Shown in pieces: positions 1 through 6,721 of a DNA stretch of 64,000 bases. The stretch spans positions 1,488,001-1,552,000 of the forward strand of contig NZ_CP060397.1 of assembly GCF_015840715.1 (NCBI RefSeq), given 5' to 3'. The translations under genes and the position numbers were made by a program. Under the pieces are notes generated by a model. It was given only the letters and a program-made list of their open reading frames with translations, was not told where the DNA came from and did not search any database. This DNA is from Synechococcus sp. CBW1004. GTDB taxonomy: Bacteria; Cyanobacteriota; Cyanobacteriia; PCC-6307; Cyanobiaceae. Within the stretch, counting starts at the first letter, position 1, and each line of letters starts with the position of its first letter.

Positions 1-2133
1 GCGGGGCAGCGGCGGCCAGCTCCAGGTGCGCGGCAGCAGACCATCGCGCCGGCCGAGCCACAGGGCCAGCGGCGCATAGACCGCCAGGAGCAGCAGCGGC
101 CAGGCGATGCCGGCGGCCTGCGGTGGCGGGAACAGGGCGTCGCCGAGGCGGGCCACCAGGGTGCCGGCCACCGGCAGCTGGCCCAGAAGGATGGTGGGTG
201 CGACGGGCTCCAGGCGGGGATCAGCGCCGGGGATCTGGTTGGTGCGCAGCAGTTGCAGGGGCAGGCCGGCCCGGAGCAGTTCGGCCGCGAGGCTGTCGTG
301 GGCGCCGCGAGGCAGCAGCGACCGCCAGCTGAGCAGCACATCCAGAGGCTTCTGACTGGCCTGGAACGTCCCGCGCTCGCCCGCCAGCACCAGGCGGCTG
401 TTGTGCACCCAGTCGGCGCGCACCCGGCCGAAGGGGGTGAGCAGATGGTCGAGAGCCTGGCCCAGCCGTCGCAGACGCTCGCGCTCGGCCGCGCTGGCCG
501 GCACGACGGCTTGCCGGGCAGGCGGATCCACGAGCGAGACCTCCGCCTGCCCAGGGCCCTGCTGCTGCAGCTGCTGCAGGGCGATCCACAGGGCCTGGGC
601 GGAATCCTGCACGCAGGAGGTGGCGGCGGTCACCAGCGCCACCCCCCGGCCATCGCCGCTGCGGTAGCGCGCCGCCAGCAGCTCCGCCTGCAGGGCGATG
701 GCATCGAGCACCTGCGGGCCGAGCGGGATCAGCGCATCGGAGAAGGGGCGCGTGCCGAGCCAGCCGCGCTGCAGATTGCCGCCGTAGGCACTCCAGTCCT
801 GGCTGCCGGCGACGATGCCGTTGGGATTGTTGGCATAGATCTGGTGGTACCGGATCTGCAGGCGCGGCTGGCCGCTGAACGGATCCTCCACCACGCGGGC
901 CTCGCCGAAGGCGAAGTGGCCGGTGACGGTCCAGCCCGAGACCGGTTCGCCATCAGCGCCGCCGATGCCGCCGAACAGATGCATCAGCAGGGCCCGATCG
1001 CCCGGCTGCCATTGCAGCGGGGCCGCCCCGTCAGGCAGCAGGGCGGTGCTGGCGAGGGTGCCGCGGATCAGCTGCGGCGGACTCCAGCTGCTGCGCAACA
1101 GCCCAGAGAGGCTGGCCTCGGTGCCGCGGATCTGCTGCCGGGGCCGGGGCGTGAGCAGGGCGCGCGGCTCGAGCGCCTGAGCGGTGAACACACCGTCAGC
1201 GGCGGGGGCTCCCTGGATCCACCAGCCCTCGCGATTCGCCTCCGATCGCTCCAGGCCGCTGGGATCGAACATCCTCCGGCCGAAGCGGTCGGGTGGCAGC
1301 AGCGGCACGCGGATCGTCTCGCGCGGACCATCGAAACGACCGCTCCGGCGGTCGTAGTGACGCACCCACCACAGACCATCCGTCTGGCTGTCGTTCGCAC
1401 GGCCCTCGAAGCGCACCAGAGCCTGCCAGCGGCCGCTGATCTGCACCGGAGGCCGGGCGATGCGCACCTGGTCGCCACGGCGCTGCACACCCTCCAGAAG
1501 CACCGTGAGGTCATCGGCGGGCCTGGCCCCCGCCAGCGACTGCAGCGGCCCTACCTGCCCGCGGCCGTCGAGGCGGCTGGGCACCACATCGCCGCGAGCG
1601 GCCAAGCGGCGGGCGGCCTCTCCGAAACGGATGTCGGTGGTGACGGCCCGCACCAGGCGTTGCAGCGCCGGATCCTCGGCCCAGAGCAGGCGCAGGCGCC
1701 GGCCGACCCAGTCCTGGGCATCGGCCGGGGCCTGCTCCAGCTCGATCCACACCCAGTCCTCGCGCGGGGCCACAGGGCCGGCCAGCTCCTCCGGGGTCGG
1801 GAGAATCAGCCGGCCGAGCCACTCGGCACTGGGGCGGTAAAGATCAGCGCGGGGCCTCAGGCTGAGCGGATAGCTCTCTGGCCGACTCCAGGGGGACTGC
1901 AGCGCCAGGGCCTCGCTGCTCACGGGCAGCGGCTGGGTGGGGGTGCCCACGGACGGAGGCGAGGCGGCCGATGGCAGCCAGGCCAGCCCGCTCAGCAGCA
2001 GACCGCAGGCCAGGACGAGCGCCAGAACGACTCGCTGGACGCAGGTCAACCGGAGCCGCAGACCTGGCAGCGAAGCCCTGAATCGGCCCGAAGCCACCGG
2101 CGACCCGAAGCGATGGTGGCGGACCTGGCGCAC
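1..2133 (-). CDS. Large exported/membrane protein, 3' end off the window; possible CPBP-family intramembrane protease with long N-terminal domain
   Basis: An uninterrupted minus-strand frame of 711 codons runs off the left edge, so the C-terminus is missing. A GTG at 2133 (or the in-frame GTG at 2097) starts a basic N-terminus followed by a hydrophobic stretch near residues 30-45 (VVLALVLACGLLLSGLAWL) that looks like a signal anchor. A long soluble region with regular high-GC codon use follows. Near the window edge a second hydrophobic stretch begins (AGIAWPLLLLAVYAPLALW). From memory, cyanobacterial CPBP (CAAX-like) membrane proteases have about 450 residues of this kind before the membrane domain, and the start of a membrane domain at the edge fits. 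The diagnostic EExxxR and HxxxN motifs would lie outside the window. The coding call is firm, because the opposite-strand reading is a shadow; the family call is inference. Confidence 0.5.
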   Translation of the reverse strand, partial: MRQVRHHRFGSPVASGRFRASLPGLRLRLTCVQRVVLALVLACGLLLSGLAWLPSAASPPSVGTPTQPLPVSSEALALQSPWSRPESYPLSLRPRADLYRPSAEWLGRLILPTPEELAGPVAPREDWVWIELEQAPADAQDWVGRRLRLLWAEDPALQRLVRAVTTDIRFGEAARRLAARGDVVPSRLDGRGQVGPLQSLAGARPADDLTVLLEGVQRRGDQVRIARPPVQISGRWQALVRFEGRANDSQTDGLWWVRHYDRRSGRFDGPRETIRVPLLPPDRFGRRMFDPSGLERSEANREGWWIQGAPAADGVFTAQALEPRALLTPRPRQQIRGTEASLSGLLRSSWSPPQLIRGTLASTALLPDGAAPLQWQPGDRALLMHLFGGIGGADGEPVSGWTVTGHFAFGEARVVEDPFSGQPRLQIRYHQIYANNPNGIVAGSQDWSAYGGNLQRGWLGTRPFSDALIPLGPQVLDAIALQAELLAARYRSGDGRGVALVTAATSCVQDSAQALWIALQQLQQQGPGQAEVSLVDPPARQAVVPASAAERERLRRLGQALDHLLTPFGRVRADWVHNSRLVLAGERGTFQASQKPLDVLLSWRSLLPRGAHDSLAAELLRAGLPLQLLRTNQIPGADPRLEPVAPTILLGQLPVAGTLVARLGDALFPPPQAAGIAWPLLLLAVYAPLALWLGRRDGLLPRTWSWPPLPR

Positions 2134-2544
2134 AGCTTGATTCGACCGGGCTGACGCTAGCCGCGATGGCGACCGGCTCAGGCATCGCGCTGCTCGACGC
2201 TGGCGCGGATCCTGGCGACGAGCGACCTCCAGGAGGTCAACACCTGCGGGGCAGGCAGACGCGCAGGTGATCCAGGGAACGACGGAATCTGCGCGCAGGA
2301 CTGGGTGGAGGGATATCTGGAGCGGGCGGAGATCCCATGAACTGCCGGCCGCTTTTCAGGTGAGGAGGCTGGCCAGCGAAGGCAGTCCACCCTGCTCACC
2401 CTCGTCTGGACTGCGGAGCGACATGAACCATCAAGAGTGCGAACGGCCGGCCCCGGGCACTTGATCGCATGCAGAGGCTTCCGTTAACAGACAGGGTCAG
2501 AATCAGATGTAAACTGAAGCGCGTCATATTGATGGACCGGCCTG
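2134..2544. other. Intergenic region between divergent genes
   Basis: About 410 bp separate the leftmost minus-strand gene from the plus-strand ion-channel gene. I see no convincing coding frame. Promoters for both directions must lie here, but I could not fix a -10/-35 pair with confidence. The stretch near 2480-2535 is more AT-rich than its surroundings and is the most likely promoter region for the plus-strand pair. Confidence 0.5.
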
Positions 2545-3759
2545 ATGCGAGTTGCCAGGCTACGCCTATTGTCATCGTGGTTACCACAGCAATGGTCACG
2601 ACGACAGGCACGGTATCGGTCGCGAGTCCGCAGCCCATCGGGACAGCAACGGCCGTCGAGACGTCGCTGGCGGCTCCAGGCCTGCATGACGCTGCTGCTT
2701 CTGATGGTGGGCCTGGGATGCATCCACCGTGGCAGCTGGTCAACGGCCGATGCTCAGTCCGCGGAGACACAGACAGTGGCCGCACCGATCTTGCGGATGG
2801 ATCGCGAGGATCCATCCACTCTTCCGAGTGAGATTGGCAGTGTCGACAGCAGGCCGACAACACCTGCAAGCCCGGGAGTCCTCCAGATCGGAGCCTACGT
2901 CACCAATATCAGCGATATCGATCTACTGGAAGATCGCTTTTCCATCGAGATGCTGATCTGGAGCCTATGGAACGGCGACCAGGCCAGCGATCCCAGCGAT
3001 TCACTGATCGTTCTGAACGGCATCTATGACAATGATATCCAGCGCTTTGACAACGTACGCAGCGCCAGCCAGGGAGACAGCACCTGGGCCCTGCATCGGG
3101 TGCGCTCAGGTGTGGTCAATCGCTGGAAGCTGAAGAGCTATCCCTTTGACGACCAATTGCTGCACGTGGAGATCGGGCTCGCCGACCCCCTGGCCGATGT
3201 GCAACTGGAGGCAGCGGAGTCCGATCCCATAGCCGTCAGTCCTGGTCTCCATCTTCCCGGCTGGCTACTGAAGGAAAGCAGCGCTTATCCGACCTCCCTC
3301 AGCCTGATGAGCGACCTGGGAACGAAGACAAAATCGGGGCAGGCGATTCACCGGCAGTCGACCATCTCCTTTGACATGACAATTCAGCGCCGCAGCCTGC
3401 TCTACCTTGCACCTGACTTCCTTGGTTATATCCTGGCCATTGGCCTCTGCTGCCTGAGCCTGGTGATCAGTCGCAGCCGCGACGACCTGATTCTTGCTGC
3501 CGTGGTTTCAGCCGCCGGCAATTATGTGTTCATCGCAGGCAAACTCCCCGTCTCCGCCATGGCCGGATTCATCGGCAACCTGCAGATCATCATCTTCTTC
3601 GGGATCCTCTATGTCATCGCCATTGACGAGCTGCTGAATGAACACCTCATTCGCTGGACCAGTCGCACCGCCACCCTTCTGCGCATCAGCCTGCTACCCA
3701 GTTATCTGGGGCTGACACTGCTGGGGGTGGCCTTGATCATCCCGCCGGCACGCTCCTGA
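2545..3759 (+). CDS. Pentameric ligand-gated ion channel (Cys-loop-like, GLIC-type) homologue
   Basis: The architecture is that of a prokaryotic pentameric ligand-gated channel of the inner membrane with a periplasmic ligand domain. A signal-like segment (residues 48-60, with AxA-type cleavage near STADAQ) precedes a beta-rich domain at about 111-282. That domain contains SYPFDDQLLHVEI (198-210), which matches the conserved Cys-loop core YPFD.Q.LHI of GLIC-like proteins without the two cysteines, as in other bacterial members. Four hydrophobic segments follow: M1 about 285-309, M2 about 314-331 ending in KLP (GLIC has NLP at the same place), M3 about 337-361, and M4 about 378-400 at the extreme C-terminus. 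The first 47 residues are Arg-rich and may not all be translated; in-frame alternative starts are TTG 2569 and ATG 2686. The gene looks AT-richer than its neighbours. A binding-protein gene follows after 11 bp. The family call rests on motif and topology, not on a search. Confidence 0.8.
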   Translation: MRVARLRLLSSWLPQQWSRRQARYRSRVRSPSGQQRPSRRRWRLQACMTLLLLMVGLGCIHRGSWSTADAQSAETQTVAAPILRMDREDPSTLPSEIGSVDSRPTTPASPGVLQIGAYVTNISDIDLLEDRFSIEMLIWSLWNGDQASDPSDSLIVLNGIYDNDIQRFDNVRSASQGDSTWALHRVRSGVVNRWKLKSYPFDDQLLHVEIGLADPLADVQLEAAESDPIAVSPGLHLPGWLLKESSAYPTSLSLMSDLGTKTKSGQAIHRQSTISFDMTIQRRSLLYLAPDFLGYILAIGLCCLSLVISRSRDDLILAAVVSAAGNYVFIAGKLPVSAMAGFIGNLQIIIFFGILYVIAIDELLNEHLIRWTSRTATLLRISLLPSYLGLTLLGVALIIPPARS

Positions 3760-3770
3760 GCCGCATCAGC

Positions 3771-4976
3771 ATGACCGAGCCGCACAGCGGAACCTCCTCC
3801 GGCAGCGCGGAGAAGTCCACCCCAGACGTGACGCAGACCTCCCAGGCTGCATCGGCGCCAGCAGCAACCGACAGCGGCTGGCTGCACGGTCGACGCACCC
3901 TGCTCTCGACCATCACCACACTGGTGGTCGTGGTGATCGGCTACGGATTGATCGCCCTGCGCCTCCAGAGCCGCGAGACGATCAGCGAACAGCATGTGCT
4001 TCGGGCCACGGAGGTGAGAAACCTGCCGGCCGGCACCCTGCCGGTGGTGCTCGCCCGGGATGACGGAGTCGCGGCCAGTGGCTTCAATTATCAGCTGCTG
4101 CAGTTGGTGCTGCAGCAGAGCGGAGTTCCCCATGCGATCGGGCTGACAGCTTCCGTGCATCCTCAGGATGAGGTGGTGGAGGCATTGGCCTCCGGCAGCA
4201 TCGGTGGCAGCCGAAATCCTGAGGCGATCACGGTGGCCATGCTGGGCGCCGGCAGATCGCTGAGCCGGCGGTTGCAGCCTGTGCCGATACCCGTCAGCGG
4301 CGGACTCCTGGGCCTGCGGGTGGGTTGGATCCATCGCGATCGGACGCCGTTGACAGCCTCGATCCGAACGCCGCAGCAGCTTCAGGAGCTGGTGCTGCTC
4401 CAAGGCGTGGGCTGGAAGGATGTGAAGGTGCTCGACCAGGCAGGTATGCGGACCTACACCACCCGGCCGCGGGAGCTGCTGCGGTTGGTGCATTACAACC
4501 GCGTTGATCTCTATCCTCGCGGCGTGACGGAACTGGAGCGAGAACATCCCGAGGTTCTGCGCGACGCCCCCAACGTCGTTGTCGATCCACACGTGATGAT
4601 TGTCTATCCTTTTGCGGGATTCTTTCATGTCAGCCGCAACAATCCTGACCTTGCGCAGGCGATCAAGACAGGCTTCCGACGGGCGATCGCCAACGGGTCC
4701 TATCAACGCTTGCTCGAAAAGCACCTCTTTACCCCCTGGCTGAAACAGCAGCTGGACTTACCGCAGCGCCGTCTGATCTACCTCCCCAACCCAGACGCAG
4801 AGGAGCTGTTCAGGGATGTGGATCCAAACCACTGGATCCTGCCCTGGCATCAGCTGGAACGTGGCACGCTCAGCCGGGGCGACCAGCTCTGCAGGCTCCC
4901 CCGTTGGCGCCTGTTGTGTGACAGCGGCCGGCGATCCCAGCAGCGGCCCACACCACCGACGAGCGCCCCAAGCTGA
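3771..4976 (+). CDS. Membrane-anchored periplasmic substrate-binding protein (family 3-like)
   Basis: A 401-residue protein with a polar N-terminus, one hydrophobic anchor (residues about 43-64, LLSTITTLVVVVIGYGLIAL) and a periplasmic domain that resembles the bacterial type-3 solute-binding fold. Its elements include an early strand LPVVLARDD, a middle segment on a glycine-rich turn (SGGLLGLRVGW), a DLYPRGVTEL segment, VVVDPHVMIVYPFAGFFHVS near residue 270, and the closing helix ALAQAIKTGFRRAIANGSYQRLLEKHL-like region typical of the end of these domains. No ABC permease or ATPase lies nearby. It starts 11 bp after the ion-channel gene, so the two are almost certainly co-transcribed. I infer that it presents or senses a ligand, possibly for the channel, rather than feeding a transporter. 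A single-domain sensory relic is the alternative. Confidence 0.65.
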   Translation: MTEPHSGTSSGSAEKSTPDVTQTSQAASAPAATDSGWLHGRRTLLSTITTLVVVVIGYGLIALRLQSRETISEQHVLRATEVRNLPAGTLPVVLARDDGVAASGFNYQLLQLVLQQSGVPHAIGLTASVHPQDEVVEALASGSIGGSRNPEAITVAMLGAGRSLSRRLQPVPIPVSGGLLGLRVGWIHRDRTPLTASIRTPQQLQELVLLQGVGWKDVKVLDQAGMRTYTTRPRELLRLVHYNRVDLYPRGVTELEREHPEVLRDAPNVVVDPHVMIVYPFAGFFHVSRNNPDLAQAIKTGFRRAIANGSYQRLLEKHLFTPWLKQQLDLPQRRLIYLPNPDAEELFRDVDPNHWILPWHQLERGTLSRGDQLCRLPRWRLLCDSGRRSQQRPTPPTSAPS

Positions 4977-5343
4977 TCGCGGTGAAGCGCCGACAGGCCC
5001 GGCAGAAGGCACACGACCTCCAGGTCGACGCCAATGAACATGGCGTCAATCAGCCCCTGCGTTCGAACCGATGATGACCCTGCCCGGGCTCCGGGATGGG
5101 GCCCCTGGCTGCGCCGTTCGCAGCCCTGTGGCGCCATCACACCCGTCCTTCGCACGCATCCCCCTGGACTCTCCCGATCCTGTCCATAGCGTGGTCAGAA
5201 CTTGGATCTGAGCCGCGTCACCGCGAAGCTGACCCTGCACGCCAAGTCTCCCGACGTCCCCACCGCAGACGCGTCAGCATCGGGGGTGATCGCCAGCGCC
5301 AACGCAAGCCACCACTGAGCCCTCCCACCAGCTCCATTCCTCC
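4977..5343 (+). other. Intergenic region with a candidate -10 and a doubtful 38-codon mini-ORF
   Basis: No recognisable gene is present. A TAGCGT hexamer lies at 5187-5192. Ten bases further on, a TTG-started frame of 38 codons runs from 5202 to 5318, ends in TGA and has high third-position GC. Nothing about its predicted peptide is familiar. The stretch may simply be a long leader for the nuclease gene at 5344. Confidence 0.35.
5187..5192 (+). promoter_or_regulatory. Candidate -10 element TAGCGT
   Basis: A TANNNT-type hexamer upstream of the SbcD-like gene. The same hexamer or a one-base variant recurs upstream of several other genes in this window (9573, 25739, 34837, 39918). There is no clear -35 partner, so the call is weak. 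Confidence 0.25.
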
Positions 5344-6540
5344 ATGCCCCCCTCCCCGCTGCGCTTCCTCCATACCGCCGACTGGCAGCTGGGCAAGCCC
5401 TTCGCCCGCGTCAGCGATCCCGACAAGCGGGCGCTGCTGCGACAGGAGCGACTGGCGGCGATCGGTCGCATCGGGAGCGTGGCTCACCAGCACGGCGCCA
5501 GCTTCGTGCTGGTGGCAGGCGACCTCTTCGACACCCACCAGCCCACCCATGCCGACATTTCGGCCGCCTGCAGCGCCATCGGCGCCATCGAGCTGCCGGT
5601 GCTGGTGATCCCCGGCAACCATGACCATGGCGGTGCAGGAAGCCTCTGGCACGAGCGCTACTTCCTGCAGGACTGCCGCCAGCTGGCCCCCAACCTGACC
5701 GTGCTGCTGGAGCGCCGGCCCTTCGAGCTGCGCCAGCTGGGACTGGCCGCTGGGGTGCTGCTGCCCTGCCCGCTGCTGCGCAAGGCCGAACCGGTGGATC
5801 CCACCGCCTGGCTGCGCACTCTGGACTTCTCCGCCTGGGCTGATCAGCCGCGCATCGTGCTCGGCCATGGCTCGATCCAGGGCTTCGGGGCGGAGGAGAA
5901 CGACACGGACGACGAGAACCCGCCGGTGCCCACCAACCGGATCGACCTGGCGGCGCTGCCGGCCCGGGAGATCGACTACGTCGCTCTGGGCGACTGGCAT
6001 GGGCTCAAGCAGGTGGGCCCATGCGCCTGGTACAGCGGCTGCCATGAGATGGACCGCTTCCCACGAGCCGCCGACTACCGCTCCGGCCAGGTGCTGGTGG
6101 TGGAGGCCCACCGCGGCGCGGCGCCCGACGTCACGGAGGTGCCCACCGGCGGCATCCAGTGGCACCAGTTGCAGCACCGCTTCAACAGCGATGACGACCT
6201 GAAGCAGCTGGAGCAGCGACTGCGCGATCGCATCGGCACGCGCAGCAACCAGGACCTGCTGCTGCTGGAGCTTGACGGCAGTCTCAGCCTCGCTGCCGCC
6301 GCGCGCCTGCAGGAGCTGCTGCAGCGGCTGGACGCCCGCCTGATCCGCCTCAAGCGCCGCGATCGCACCAGCGTCGCCCCCGATGCCGCAGAGCTGCGCC
6401 AGCTCATCGAACGGGCGTGCGATCCACTCGTGGCCCGGGTGGCCCTGCGCCTGCAGCAGCTGGCAGCCCTGGACGACGACCAGGCCGAGCTGGCACGCAT
6501 GGGCCTGCGTGAGCTGCACCGCGCCTGCGTCAGCCGCTGA
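5344..6540 (+). CDS. SbcD/YhaO-like DNA repair exonuclease (metallophosphoesterase)
   Basis: A 398-residue calcineurin-like phosphoesterase of the Mre11/SbcD class, expected to cut DNA ends with bound Mn ions in the cytoplasm. Visible metal motifs in order are HTADWQLGK near residue 9, GDLFDTH near 59, PGNHDHGG near 89, GHGSIQG near 176 and GDWHG near 215. The first motif reads D-x-Q where the textbook form is D-x-H. The C-terminal 150 residues contain helices rich in Leu, Gln and Arg, as in the capping domain of these nucleases. The next gene on the same strand encodes the matching SMC-like ATPase, so the pair forms an SbcCD/YhaON-type complex. The ATG sits directly before the nuclease domain, which supports the start. 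Confidence 0.85.
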   Translation: MPPSPLRFLHTADWQLGKPFARVSDPDKRALLRQERLAAIGRIGSVAHQHGASFVLVAGDLFDTHQPTHADISAACSAIGAIELPVLVIPGNHDHGGAGSLWHERYFLQDCRQLAPNLTVLLERRPFELRQLGLAAGVLLPCPLLRKAEPVDPTAWLRTLDFSAWADQPRIVLGHGSIQGFGAEENDTDDENPPVPTNRIDLAALPAREIDYVALGDWHGLKQVGPCAWYSGCHEMDRFPRAADYRSGQVLVVEAHRGAAPDVTEVPTGGIQWHQLQHRFNSDDDLKQLEQRLRDRIGTRSNQDLLLLELDGSLSLAAAARLQELLQRLDARLIRLKRRDRTSVAPDAAELRQLIERACDPLVARVALRLQQLAALDDDQAELARMGLRELHRACVSR

Positions 6541-6721
6541 GGGCAGCCCCCCCGATGGGCCGCCAGCAGCGAGCCAAGGCAAATCCAATGCTTACCAGGC
6601 AGGACGCCGATCAGCCCCTGCGCCCTGATCCTCAAGTCGCGGCCAACACCTCAGCGACCCATCAACACAGAACCGCGCGATTCGCCCACCTGTTCCTCCC
6701 CTTCTCGTTCCTCAGCCAGCC

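Noticed and set aside
253-2154. Long plus-strand frame (633 codons)
   Set aside because: It is the antisense shadow of the minus-strand gene 1-2133; its product is low-complexity Gln/Arg/Gly-rich with no domain pattern.
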